Part shown: positions 12,601-24,407 of the stretch, in pieces
How positions within the stretch are numbered: the stretch's first letter is position 1
How the letters are laid out: each line of letters begins with the position of its first letter
Assembly: GCA_949775045.1 (NCBI GenBank)
Contig: OX459096.1
Location: 43,742,379 to 43,806,378 of the forward strand
Direction: 5' to 3'
Origin: Metridium senile
Taxonomy: Eukaryota; Cnidaria; Anthozoa; Actiniaria; Metridiidae
Length of the DNA: 64,000 bases
Notes under the pieces: model-generated
Told to the model about the DNA's origin: nothing
What the model saw: the letters and a program-made list of their open reading frames with translations, nothing else
Database searches by the model: none
Program-made: the position numbers and the translations under genes

Positions 12601-14804
12601 TTTCTGGAGTGTGGGCGACGAATTGGTTTTTCATTCAAATTCCAAATATAAACAGTGCCGTTCATGGTACATATCATGTCCAAAATGGTTGTCAATTGTA
12701 TGACGCACTGTACATCATTGTAAAGCTGTGTACATTGATTAATAATGGCAAAAACGTTGCTTGTTATTAGCAGTTTTGTTCATCATTTGTTCGCTGTTTC
12801 CTGCCGAACAAAGTACCAACAAACGTAGACAACGCCTACAGATAATCAGAGTAAACTTTATACAAAATAATTTGGCTATTTTAATTCGCGATTCCTTTTG
12901 TGTTTGTTTACTTATTGTTATCCTTTTTTAGTTTTAGTTGTTCTTTTCTTTTCGAAAAAGTGTTAAACATGGCGTCTGTTCTTGTACTGAGACAGTTCTT
13001 TATGAAGTGTACATGTGAACGTGCATCATGGTGTATAAACACATTCATGCACAAACATTATGTTTATACACGGTTAAACATTCGGTACAAAAAAGCTACG
13101 TCAAAAATAAACTGACAACTCTTGTGCTTACAGCCCAATTTCTTGTGATTGCAAGATAACTGATCAAATCGTGAATAGGCATTGAATAGATTCATGGTCC
13201 AATGTTCTCCTAATATTGGGGAATATGTTTCTTTGATTGTTCAAGAGGAACACTCTTTTGTCCACAACAAAGAAAAGAAAAAAAGATTGAAGCATAATAT
13301 GAATATGGTGGTAGCTTGTAGCTAGTAGCTTTAGTTTCTTTAGTAGAACCAGTAGAATAAATAAAGACAAGTTGGGTATGCAATCCGCCATGACAGTTCT
13401 ATAATGGTCGATTCTTGTACTCGATAGCAAGTTGACACTCGCTTCAATATATGTAAACATTTGAAGACAAAGAATTGAATCTATTTGATGATGTAAAGTA
13501 TGCCTTCATAATCCCTCAAAAATGACAGCTACTTATCTGTGATGTTCGAGACTAACCCCTAATCACCATTTAGCTTCGCTTCATGTAATGCATTTGTTGG
13601 ACATTCTTATAAAATGACGCGCATGTGGAGCAACCAGTAGGTTAGTTTTATTGGCATTTCTAGAAAGTACCATCAAACTGTCTAAGCAATGTCAAAAACC
13701 CTTTTATTACAATTGCTCTGATGTTCTCAAGTCGTCAAGGGTCGATTTAGAGGCTTTTTTTAAGAACAGACATTTTAAGACGTGTACGGGTCCCCCCTTG
13801 AGATTGTGAAATCATCTGTGTTGGCTTGAAAATCATGTAGTTATTCATTCCCGGCAAGTACTTTCGATTGTGTTTGCAGCTGAATCGTGCCATCATTGGC
13901 GTTGACAACTTAGCTTTGTCACTTTCATTTTATAGCACAATTACATGGCGTCGACTCGGTTCGTTTTCAATTTGGAAATAAAGTGAAATAAGTTGATAGA
14001 AGTCACAAAACCTGTCATTAGATTGGGTATAGTATAATGTGTACTTTCTCTACTTTAAATCAACGGCACGACAGGTTCTGAGCTTATTACTATTTCTGTT
14101 TTATATCGAGTAATCTTTACCAGTGATATCAACCAGCATATAGACTTATCCATAGCATAGATGGAACTGATAAAGTTCTTAGATCGGATTTGAAGCTACC
14201 TTCTTTTGTGATCCATAGAAAAATTTGTTTGCTTGCTGTCAATTGAAAGGCCAAATCAAAAAGAGGATCTTGACATAAGACCTGACCCTATTCGTATTAA
14301 GGGTCAGTAATTGCATCGGAGTGATCAGGAAATCTTTGTCCTGCCATTTCGTTGAGGGATAATCAGAAGCCATCATGAACAATCTACTAACTCGTCTTGA
14401 TTATTAGTTTGATTATTCTTTATTGATCGACAAAGATGTCATAAATCCGATTAGAGAATCTAAAGTTTACAGATTAGTCCAACACGTTTTTCACACTTCC
14501 ACTCGAAAAAAGAACTTGAAGTGGCTCAGTAAAATGATTCTTATGTGACGGCTTCCATTGCACTGGGTAATACTTGAGGGTATTTACATTAAACAGTGAG
14601 ATTAAAAAATCGACTCTAGTTTAGTGCACAAATTGAAGGACGATGATCAAAACCAATAGTCATTGCATCGTCAAAGTTATCATCACTCGTACGCTACTTT
14701 GGCATTTCCGATTCACAATTCCAATTTGTTTTGTTGATCTTGTAAAAGTATTGCACTTATCTAAATTATTTTTAAACTCGCAGTGATCAACACCTTGTCA
14801 ACGA
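9661..14804. other. intergenic DNA between the two NK2 genes
   Basis: No coding region, tRNA or rRNA supported. Contains a short AAT run at 9843-9861, pyrimidine-rich stretches at 10310-10450 and 11280-11420 in which 'CTTTTTCCT...CCTCCCATCCG' phrases recur, and a TTGAAGTGG site at 14515-14523 that fits the NK2 binding consensus (TNAAGTG). Being the upstream flank of an NK2 gene, it may hold enhancers, but nothing here proves it. Confidence 0.45.
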
Positions 14805-15001
14805 GCCAATCAGCTGTAAGTCTGTGTTGTGTTAGAGACTCCAACACTTCAGTGGGCCCCGCCCAAATATCCGGTGTAATGCCACACACAATTAACTAAC
14901 AACCAAGAGTCAAGAATACCTTTAGACATCGGCTTGATCGAGCTAAGACAAGACCTATAAGGCCGCAACACCGTCACGGACTGACATACTACTATTCAGC
15001 G
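14805..15001 (+). promoter_or_regulatory. putative promoter of the downstream NK2 gene
   Basis: CCAAT at 14806-14810, a GC box (CCCCGCCC inside GGGCCCCGCCC) at 14854-14864 and a TATA-like CTATAA at 14955-14960 are spaced plausibly ahead of the ATG at 15002. If the TATA-like element is used, transcription would start near 14985 with a very short 5'UTR. Motif-based inference only. Confidence 0.35.
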
Positions 15002-18000
15002 ATGTATCAACAACGATCATTCCATCCTTTCTCCATTGAAGGGATTCTAAGTAATCACACAACAACGAAACATCAAACAGTTAACAAATCTTACTTTCAT
15101 TGCTCAATGGAAGAGAACAGAGAAGAAGGGCTGACACAGAAGAGCAAGTTACATGTAGAAACATCCGACGAAGAAACAAGCCAACAAATCTCTGAAGAAA
15201 AAAGTAAGTCTTGAGAAAACGGCACACTACACTTGCGCGCATTAAAAATATCTACAATTTTTTTAACATTCAATGTCTGCATCTAGAGAAAAAATACCTT
15301 TTTTCATTTCAATCAAGAATCTGACTACTAATGTCATGAGTGGAACACGTTCCACGTCAACATTTCACTATATGCCCCGGGTATATGTCGTATATGGAAA
15401 TGGCGAAATGTCTTGTCGAATTGGTTCATGAAGATGTAAAAAACGACTGATGACTTGTGATTTAATGTCATGTATTGTCAAGATAGTCAAGACACTCTCG
15501 AAGCTTAGAGGATAGTCTACTCGAAATAAATGGATCGTGATAATGGGCCTATCGAGTTGAAAATCAAAGGCCAAGATGTATAGCCGTAGTTTGTGAGGTT
15601 CACTTCCTTCCGTACTCATGCGTTGCACAACCCAAGCCACAATAGTGAACTAAATTTAGAGCATCAACCAAAGAAAGAGATTGTTTAACAACTAGAGTAG
15701 GTTATCCATTTTGAAGTAAATACTATCAACATTCGTCTACTTTTGATTGTAAAACAATGATTTACATATTAAAATACTCAATTTTGCGGAACTCAGTATA
15801 CCCCATATGAGTCACGTTCTAAATATAGGAAAAACAAGTTCGTGGTTTTTAAAACAAAGAAGTTATTGTTAAAGTTGAACTACACTTCAGCATACATGCA
15901 ACATGCCACACTTTTAGTTTGTGATGGTTTTTCAAGTGCGATGTGAAGACGTGCCATCATCGAGAAATTGGCGCGCAACAATTCCGCCCTGAAGTATTGA
16001 TCATGATATACGTTTTATCGCTTTTGTGCATCCAAATATAATCAAAGTCAATCCGATTGATAACTATAACACAGCTGCTTATGTTTTAAAAAGTATTCTC
16101 TAGTTCAAGATCAATTTAAGTGTCGTTTGACAAAAAACAACATCCAATTTTCATCCCATCTTGAATATATACGAAAGTAAGAATTGGGTGTGAAAGACCG
16201 GCGCTGGATTATATATAGAGAGAAAATATATCCTTCAAATTTTACGATTTTTGAGTTTGTTGTGAAAATATCCGTGGAACGAGTGTAAAATACGCCTGGA
16301 CTTATTGACGTCAATATCAAGATGGATTTAAGAGAGGTTATGGCATATTCTGATGCATCCGGGATTATAGCAAAGTGACTCAAGATTTATACACTTCACT
16401 GCAGACATAGTCCATTATAGATCTATGAAGAACGTCGATCGTTGTTTCTTATTCACACGACTATTAAGCCCTGTAAAACACACTCAAGAATATTTAGTAC
16501 TACTTCACTCTAATTTCAACAAGAGTGGTTTGCATCAACTTTAGCTTATTGGGAAATATTTCATTTTAATTCTAATTCCATTGTACACGCAAGAAAGGGT
16601 ATCATGCGTACCCTTTACAATATTTTTATTGTACTGCATGACAGAGTGCTTTCATCAACACATGAAATAAGCAGTGAAGTTTAAGTATTGCTTCATTGTA
16701 TATCTGGTTTTTTTCAGTAGTGTATTCGCCAGAGATACAACTCAACAGCACTAGCTTCGCTAGAATTCTCTCAATGGTCTGTATTGTTTTATTTAGAGCG
16801 ATTTTCACAAATAGTATCACAAACAATAATTTGGAATAAACCATCAGCTTCGTTAACTCTCTATAAGACTACCAGGATATTATGAGTGACTTTAGTCATT
16901 TTGTTTTTATTTTAAAACTATTTATCTACTTCATTTTAACTACACTTTCGTTTTTAGAATCATGTCACTCTAATTCTCTAGTTTTCTATTGTATTTGAGT
17001 GATTTCAGACAGATTTTGAGACACTCGTGTACTCAGTCTGAAACCCTTGAAATCAACTTGAGTTCACAATCTGTAGCTGCTTTCACTTTATTTCGTTTAA
17101 TTTCCATCTAATTATTCTCCGTACTCCTGTAATAAATACCAATCGTTTCACCATGGCCAGGCTAATAAGAAAAACACGGAAAGTCGTATACATTTTATAC
17201 AAGGAGTATTACAGCATTGAGTGGACATGCCACTGTTTAATTCAATAATGATGATCAAATCCAGTTGTAACCGAGAACATCGGTTTTCACGATGGGCTAT
17301 ATATTACCTTCTCTAGTGTAGGTTAAGCGACTGAGAGCGCTGATATAGAATATAGGCCAAATCGTTCTGTCACCGATAGATAAGAACGATATTACAAGAT
17401 AACATCAAGTGAGAATGCCATAAGAAGACATTTTGGTGAATACAAACATTATGCTCTATAAGAACAACACTGAGTATACAGAAAAGACTGACATAGGAAG
17501 AAATCTACTGACTTTCCAAACATTATCGTATACTAACAAAATACAAAAACAGTAAAAACTTCACTGTGATAAAATGATGTTTCCATTTTGTGATTTCCAC
17601 CACATAGGTTCCTCGGTATATTGTATATATAGATGCTAGATGACAAAAATAAACTTTGACAATCAGTAAGGAACAGTCATTTTGTCACCCAAAATATCTC
17701 GGATGTTCGATGGGCAAAGACTCATGAGAAAAAAAGACACGTTTCACAAATATTCTGTAATAAAATTACTAATAAAACTACGTACGATAATTAGTTTGCA
17801 AGATACATGTACTGAAACCAGCTATTTTTGTACAGTATTATGATTTATTAAAAAACTTCATTTGCAATTTCACACCAGTATGCTATTCAAAAGCATTTTA
17901 TGCTTACCAAACTACGAGAAATAGGTAAATCATTGTGGTAATTTAGAGAATCTTTCAGTTACAAAGACATTTCAAATAGCTACAATAGTAGAATAAGTGT

Positions 18001-20285
18001 AGTTTTTACTCACATTTTATATGCGACTAAGTTAATACAATATACCGTAATCAATGAAAGAAACATGCATGGTCATGATAATTAAAGACTTTTCTTTGTA
18101 TCCCAGAAAAATCCATATTGTTATACGAGGCGAGGCGTTTCAGTTCAAACGTTCTAACTTGGATATTATCATCATATATGTAATATATGTAAGCATCTAG
18201 ATTTCAGACATTATTTTCCGTGCATATTCAAAACACCTGATAGTAAAGAGACTTATGCATGCCTTCGTAAGAAAATATTCCCTACTTTTACACTGCAAAA
18301 ACGTCAACTTTTCGAAATGTGTTACCACTACCACGAATTTTTGAGTAAGAGTCGGTTTTTACTCAATATATTGAGTACATTTTACCGGCTCCGGCAATGG
18401 TACATCTACGTTAACTCTTTATGACGAGTTGGGTTTACTCACTATAAAGTGTCATCCTGAATGCAATGATTTTCTCAATATTTTGAGTTGTATATCATCT
18501 ACTAAGCCGTTTTTGCAGCCTTTTAAAACTTTGACGAAACGAGTTGAAGTCAGTTCAATATAGTAAAGTGTTTTAATTAGTAATGGAACGGCAATCTTCA
18601 AATCGTTTCGTAGGATTTAAAGAGTAAAAGTAGGGTCAACTCTATAACACTGAAAGTTTTAATACAAAGATGATTAGCCAGTTTCCACAATTATCCATTA
18701 GTAATAACAAATATCGTAACATACCAAGACAACCAAGTGAGTAAAAAAAAACCGTCAGTATTGAGGAAAAAGAACTAAGGTATCCAAAGTACACGTTTCG
18801 CTATAACATGTACACGAGTTTGTAGGTATTTTGATCATGAGTAAACGGTGTATATCTCAGTAGCAAACTAACTATTGAAAGTCGATAATCTCTCTTAGAT
18901 TAAGACAAATCCAGCAGAGAAAAGTTTATTGTTAGAACTGTTTATTTAAAAGTTACAAAAAAGATTTTAATCTTCTTAAAAGAAGAGTGCAAACAAACTA
19001 TTATGGTGAAAAAAGAATGGGGACGCATGGTGTACATCCCACAATCATTATCATCTGTAAATACGTTCCACACTGATGAAACTCAAACAAAAATCTACTT
19101 AGAAGAATGAATTAAAGGCCTTCATATCAAACATAAGTAATATGTGGCAGGTTCAGAAACAATTTTCATCTCGTACATAAACTTCTATAATATAACATAT
19201 ATATGGAAACTAGCGAGTAAACTAGTATATGCTGCGTCGGTGTTAGATAACTATAGTATATGCTACGTCGGTGTTAGATTTAAACGATAGGTAATAAAAT
19301 GAAATGTGTAACACCGTAAAAAAATTTAACTTTACTTACTGACGTTTCGAGCTTTAGCCCTTCGTCGGAGTGAAAAGGATAACATATATAATATATTATA
19401 TGTTTATATATAACATGTGGGGTTTTTTTTTTTTCTACAAGAAAAACTACAAAAAAAATTCACTATATAAGTGAAGTACAACCAAGAAAGCGGATTGTAT
19501 TAAAAAGTGACTGCGGGACTTGTTCGTATATCATAGCAGGAATATCCAAAGGATACTTCGGTGCATAAGAATGTATACTATGCAAGCTGGCACAGATATA
19601 GACGTAAAGCATGCTGTAATCTTTGCGGCAGTGTAGTAATAGGAGGAGTAGAGCAGCGCTTTTGATGTGGTTTTAATAAGATTTCTTGTCTTTATCTCTA
19701 GAAAATGCCGAAACGGATGATGAATTAATCTTAGATGTTGAAACCCAGAACGGATCGGATCAAGAGAGTTTTGAAAACCATAACAACTCGGACCAAGAGA
19801 GTTTTGATCATCCGTACAACTCAGACCAAGAAACGACCGAAAATCAAAAGAAAACCGAAGGAAGGAAAAAGAAACGTGTCCTGTTTACAAGATCACAGAT
19901 TTACGAGTTAGAAAGAAGATTTCGAATACAGCAATATCTATCAGCCCCCGAGAGGGAGCATCTTGCTCGAATGATCAGCCTTACTCCAATGCAGGTCAAA
20001 ATATGGTTTCAAAATCACCGATATAAGTGTAGACAGAGATACAAGCAAACCTCGAACACTGTAGAACGAGAATATGACAATGAACAGGGACTGTATTCCA
20101 AATCATATCACGATTTAACGAGTATTCCAAGACATTACCATCACACCTACCCTACGTATCGCTCTTTACAGTGGGCTCCACACAACTTCCCAGTCTTACA
20201 GGACCTGAGAATAAACAGAGCAATAATTACTCCGAATATCCATACCATTAGTGCGCATTATCGACCATACCCTATTTTGAAATAA
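15002..20285 (+). CDS. NK2-class homeobox transcription factor (downstream gene, two exons)
   Basis: Second NK2-class factor, predicted 261 aa. Exon 1 is 15002-15203 (donor GTAAGTC); exon 2 is 19702-20285 after acceptor TCTCTAG; the split codon A|AA keeps frame. A TN/eh1-like PFSIEGIL lies near residues 9-16 (Groucho-type repression is known for this motif). Residues 86-118 contain three ~11-residue acidic repeats starting SDQE. The homeodomain is residues 122-181 with WFQNHRYK (Gln50, Asn51, Tyr54), diagnostic of NK2. After it, NFPVLQDLR (about 229-237) faintly resembles the NK2-specific domain core PVLV+DG, possibly a degenerate one. The tail is rich in Tyr, His and Pro. Same strand as the upstream NK2 gene about 14 kb away, with same-phase intron placement: a tandem pair. 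ATTAAA at 20562 is a possible poly(A) signal. Orthology to a specific Nkx2 group is not decidable here. Confidence 0.85.
18293..18518. repeat. MITE candidate with CTGCAAAAACG ends
   Basis: Perfect 11-bp inverted termini, CTGCAAAAACG at 18293-18303 and CGTTTTTGCAG at 18508-18518, bound a 226-bp segment rich in 'TTGAGTA/TACTCA' words. CA(C/G)TGCAAAAA termini occur on hAT-like non-autonomous elements. Target duplication not obvious. Confidence 0.4.
19204..19380. repeat. dispersed repeat shared with 51461-51560
   Basis: Shares the phrases ACTAG..AGTAAACTAGTATA, GCTGCGTCGGT, GATAGGTAATA and TGTAACACCGTAAAAAA with 51461-51560. Within it a ~44-bp piece ending CGTCGGTGTTAGAT is tandemly duplicated (19226-19280). 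It continues into ACTGACGTTTCGAGC...CCTTCGTCGG, resembling a retroelement terminus (possibly Penelope-like). Confidence 0.5.
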
Positions 20286-20589
20286 CAATAATTATTAAGC
20301 TGTGATGCAGTTTCTACACAAAAATGTTACTCGTTAATCCTCTGGGTCGGTTGCTCCACGTGCACAACTAGAAACATCAAGACAGTCTCTCCTTTTTTTT
20401 ATAGTAAACGAAATTTATCAGATTTTTTTCCCCTCGGGGCTCCAAGGCCTTTTCACAGTTCTCGGCGTCGATCAACCTCAGCCTCGATAGCCAGCTATAG
20501 CGCGTAAAATATTCTTTAGAATTTGTCTACAGCCCGTGGTAATTTAAGTAATGTACATATTATTAAACAATTGAAACACTTACAAATTC
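20286..20589 (+). other. 3' flank of the downstream NK2 gene
   Basis: Probably 3'UTR: follows the TAA at 20283-20285 and contains ATTAAA at 20562-20567. No other feature seen. Confidence 0.4.
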
Positions 20590-20599
20590 CACGAGCCAT

Positions 20600-20905
20600 A
20601 TAGAGTGGTTTTCATTAGCCCGTGAAACACTCTTTAGTGTATCACTCTTTAATACACTATAATTCCATTGTGTTCTTTCGTTGTTTTTTGACTATTACAC
20701 TTTAACTAATACACTTTGTTTCACGGGTTAGAGTGGTTTTCATTAACCCGTGAAACACACTTTAGCGTAATATGGTTTATTACACTTTAACGTTTTTGTG
20801 TTTTATAATCATTTGTTCAATAGCACTATTACACATTAATACACTTTATTAGTCTTTCCCTATTACACTTTGTTTCACGGGTTAATGAAAACCACTCTAA
20901 TGAAA
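20600..20905. repeat. MITE-like element with GAGTGGTTTTCATTA ends
   Basis: The phrase GAGTGGTTTTCATTA(A/G)CCCGTGAAAC occurs directly near 20602 and 20731 and in reverse complement near 20876-20901. The interior is made of short 'TACACTTTA/TAATACACT' repeats. A related inverted fragment lies at 24175-24300. This is typical of non-autonomous foldback elements. Confidence 0.55.
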
Positions 20906-21369
20906 ACCACTTATAGTCAAATTGTAGATAATTACTACTTAGATGGCGCAAATATCTATATGTACACCTATTTCAAAAAACGTTGAATACTGAATAATGT
21001 ATTCTAAGACCAAAGGGCATTGTGGACCTCATTAATTTTAAATAGAAAATAAATATACAGCGATTTGTAATTGACTGTATAATCAAATGCGCAATATTAC
21101 ATATACATACAAGTATTACATATTATCATATGACCCGTATTTTGCCCGGCGCGCGCTCTTAAGAAAACCTTCGGAAAAAGTCACGTGATGGGGTCCGTAT
21201 GGCTTTTTTCACCTGGTCCGTACAAACACGTACGGACCAGCTACTCGAAACATCACAACAAAAATGGCCATTAAATTAAAAGGTGTGGGTCATATGATAA
21301 AAAACTTATTGACTGAGTTAGGTCGGGCCGTACGGGAAAATATTTGGCTCTTGGTCATTTGTACGAGTG

Positions 21370-21615
21370 TTGACATGATCTCTCACGAGTGAGCGCATCG
21401 AACAAGTAAGAGATTTTCAACACGAGAAAATAAAATTCGCATCTCCAAGCGACCATGTAATGTTCTGTTTATTATATATTTATCAATGAAAAGAAAAGAA
21501 GTGTCGGCGTAAAGCTGTGTAACCATGGTGATGATATTTTCACATGTGAAGATATCAAATTTTTGAAACACAGAAATATAGGTATTTCATTGACAATTAT
21601 ATAATAATATAATAT
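21370..21615. repeat. MITE family member A (related to 57835-58140)
   Basis: Shares CACGAGTGAGCGCA, TTTTCAACACGAGAA, ATAAAATTC and CATCTCCAAGCG with 57890-57965, followed in both by CATGTAATGTTCTGTTTATT. Local inverted ends TTATTATATA...TCAATGA and TCATTGA...TATATAATAA lie at about 21468-21488 and 21588-21612. Non-autonomous DNA element, probably truncated on the left. Confidence 0.55.
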
Positions 21616-22124
21616 TCACGCTATCGAGGCTGGAGTTGATGGACGAGAAATGTCTATTGAATGCAATGGATGTGTAACAGTCTACAAACAAGGTGAGAAT
21701 TATACTTGGAGTAGAAGAAACGGCCCTAGTAACAAACATCTATGTTACCATTCATACTCTACATAGAAAAATAGCTGTTTAGTGTAAAAATAAAAAAAGT
21801 CCACCTTTGAAGATAGAAGTAAATAAACAAAATTATCAAAAATATTTATATCATGACCTTGAATTTATTCGGCATTTTTTTTAGTTTAACAGATTAATGT
21901 TTACAGAAGTTTATTAGGAAAACTAGTGAATATATGACAACGAAACGTCGCAACTTCATTTAACTAGCCAAAGTACTCTAAATAAAGACTGTCAAATCAA
22001 ATATGGAAGAATAAAAAATATAACAAAATCTCTGTGTGATAGTGCTTCAATTTGATTTAAAGTTAATGAATAAACAACTCTATTGAGATGGGAGAAAAGG
22101 TGAATGATTCCTTTAATGGTAGAG

Positions 22125-22307
22125 CAGGGCTCGAAATAGGAAAAGAATTTGGCCTGCCACTTCAAATAAATAAAAGTGAAAGATGATTTCCAGTAAATTT
22201 TGAATGCAATTTTATTATCTATTTTTGAGTTCATAATTAGTTTTGCCTGCCAAACCTTTAATTTGGACTGTCATATGGCCATTGGCAGGCAGCTTTTTCG
22301 AGCCCTG
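22125..22307. mobile_element. 183-bp hAT-like MITE with short target duplication
   Basis: Ends CAGGGCTCGAAA (22125) and TTTTCGAGCCCTG (to 22307) are inverted repeats of the CAGGGCTCGAAA type known from hAT elements. Internal GCCTGCCA / TGGCAGGC words are also complementary. TAGAG occurs immediately on both sides (22120-22124 and 22308-22312), a plausible 5-bp target duplication; canonical hAT gives 8 bp, so the superfamily call is tentative. Confidence 0.6.
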
Positions 22308-22682
22308 TAGAGGTATGTTAGAGATGAGAGTTGATAGTGCATGGTTATGTTTTGAAAACGAGCGCAAAGCTTTATCAGGTATAAAAACCCGAGGCGAAGC
22401 AGAGTGTCATTGATTCTTCTTCTTTCTTTCCCTTTTTCTGGGGGTTAACCCCTTAAGGGTGTGCCTATGTGCCTATTAATACTTGATAAAATACGTCCTG
22501 CGAGTTTCCAGTGATAAAACTTTGAACAATACACATAAATTTGATAACGAACCGCTAGCTCATGAAATTCTGATCATGCGCAAGATTCTATAATATACGT
22601 CCCACAATCGAAACAGGTCTCGTTTTTGTCAGTAGAAAACTCCTCTCTCGGACAACGTGTCGAGGACACATGATGGACCAGT

Positions 22683-22683
<1 letters not shown>

Positions 22684-22774
<91 letters not shown>
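22684..22774. repeat. (TAA)n microsatellite
   Basis: About 30 uninterrupted TAA/AAT units, followed directly by GGAAGGCGCTTATATAGCGC...GTGCGCTTTACAGACACTTA (22775-22832), a phrase often found beside such runs. The run may have grown from the tail of a small mobile element. Confidence 0.85.
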
Positions 22775-22775
<1 letters not shown>

Positions 22776-22916
22776 GAAGGCGCTTATATAGCGCACTATA
22801 TACGTAGTCTCAGTGCGCTTTACAGACACTTATATTCAGTAGAGGACTTTGCGGGCTGCATATTATATTTATACTTGATGAAGCCATCTCATTAGTATTC
22901 TATATTAAGTCACGTG

Positions 22917-23987
22917 TATAGGGTGTAATAGATAATTGTTGATATAGGGTGTAATAGACAGTGATAATAGTTGATATAGGGTGTAATAGACAGTGATAAT
23001 AGTTGATATAGGGTGTAACAGACAGTAATAATAGTTGATATAGGGTGTAATAGACAGTGATAATAGTTGCTATAGGGTGTAATAGACAGTGATAATAGTT
23101 GATATAGGGTGTAATAGACAGTGATAATAGTCGATATAGGGTGTAACAGTGATAATAGTCGATATAGGGTGTAATAGACAGTGATAATAGTCGATATAGG
23201 GTGTAACAGTGATAATAGTCGATATAGGGTGTAATAGACAGTGATAATAGTCGATATAGGGTGTAATAGACAGTGATAATAGTTGATGTAGGGTGTAATA
23301 GACAGTGATAATAGTCGATATAGGGTGTAATAGACAGTGATAATAGTCGATATAGGGTGTAATAGACAGTGATAATAGTCGATATAGGGTGTAACAGACA
23401 GTGATAATAGTTGATATAGGGTGTAACAGACAGTGATAATAGTCGATATAGGGTGTAATAGACAGTGATAATAGTTGATATAGGGTGTAATAGACAGTGA
23501 TAATAGTCGATATAGGGTGTAATAGACAGTGATAATAGTCGATATAGGGTGTAATAGACAGTAATAATAGTTGCTATAGGGTGTAACAGACAGTAATAAT
23601 AGTTGATATAGGGTGTAACAGTGATAATAGTCGATGTAGGGTGTAATAGACAGTGATAATAGTTGCTATAGGGTGTAATAGACAGTGATAATAGTTGCTA
23701 TAGGGTGTAATAGACAGTGATAATAGTTGCTATAGGGTGTAATAGACAGTGATAATAGTTGATATAGGGTGTAACAGAGAGTGATAATAGTTGATATAGG
23801 GTGTAATAGACAGTGATACATGTAATTGTTGCTATAGGGTGTAATAGACAGTGATAATAGTTGCTATAGGGTGTAATAGACAGTGATAATAGTCGATGTA
23901 GGGTGTAACAGAGAGTGATAATAGTTGATATAGGGTGTAATAGACAGTGATAATAGTCGATGTAGGGTGTAATAGACAGTGATAATA
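22917..23987. repeat. 1.07-kb minisatellite, 32-bp unit (~33 copies)
   Basis: Unit is GATATAGGGTGTAATAGACA followed by GTGATAATAGTT. Variants alternate at fixed positions: GATATA / GATGTA / GCTATA, AATAG / AACAG, and TAGTT / TAGTC. Several units are 28 bp because four bases (TAGA) are missing. Copies carrying the same variants cluster, as expected for unequal exchange or slippage. No conserved spacer/repeat alternation, so not a CRISPR-like array. Confidence 0.9.
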
Positions 23988-24169
23988 TTTGTATTTATTC
24001 ATATTTATATTAATTCTATGGTAATAAAAAACTAATTGATTAGCCTCTCAGTTCCTGATATTATGACTATGATAAAAACTTTTTGGTCCGGGAGTCTAAA
24101 GATAAAGGAAACAAAATGACTGATACTGAAATATCTATAGGTATATCATATGCATTATGATAGAGCTGT
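23988..24169. other. unique AT-rich spacer
   Basis: No gene or repeat recognised between the minisatellite and the next inverted fragment. Confidence 0.4.
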
Positions 24170-24174
24170 TCTCA

Positions 24175-24300
24175 GTGAAACAAAGTGTATTAGTTAAAGC
24201 GAGAGAGTGACTGACAACAAAAGAACAATTCCTCTTTTACTTTCGCTGCATAGGCACTTTAAAGAGTGATGAACTGAAGTGTGTTTCACGGGTTTATGAA
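24175..24300. repeat. inverted partner of the 20600-20905 element
   Basis: GTGAAACAAAGTGTATTAGT (24177-24196, continuing TAAA) is the reverse complement of 20703-20726. A GTGTTTCACGGGTTTATGAAA copy of the element end follows near 24280. This is another fragment of the same foldback family. Confidence 0.55.
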
Positions 24301-24407
24301 AACGGCGCTAAATAATAGAGAGAAATAAGAACAAAATAGTTTCTGCTTAAATAAAAGTTGTAAATAATCTTTTCTATAAAATGCGTACTTAGTGTATAAC
24401 TCATGAC

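Larger units (their letters stand above)
15204..19701 (+). other. 4.5-kb intron of the downstream NK2 gene
   Basis: Phase-1 intron between donor at 15204 and acceptor ending 19701. It contains candidate NK2 sites (TCAAGTG at about 15934, TTAAGTG near 16114, TCAAGTG at about 17406), a hAT-like MITE candidate (18293-18518) and a dispersed repeat (19204-19380). No nested gene supported on either strand. Confidence 0.6.

Noticed and set aside
15368..15640. 90-aa minus ORF in the NK2 intron
   Set aside because: No motif, no start context, inside an intron; chance open frame.
22917..23987. CRISPR-like array
   Set aside because: Units are contiguous with no unique spacers, in a eukaryotic context; it is a minisatellite.
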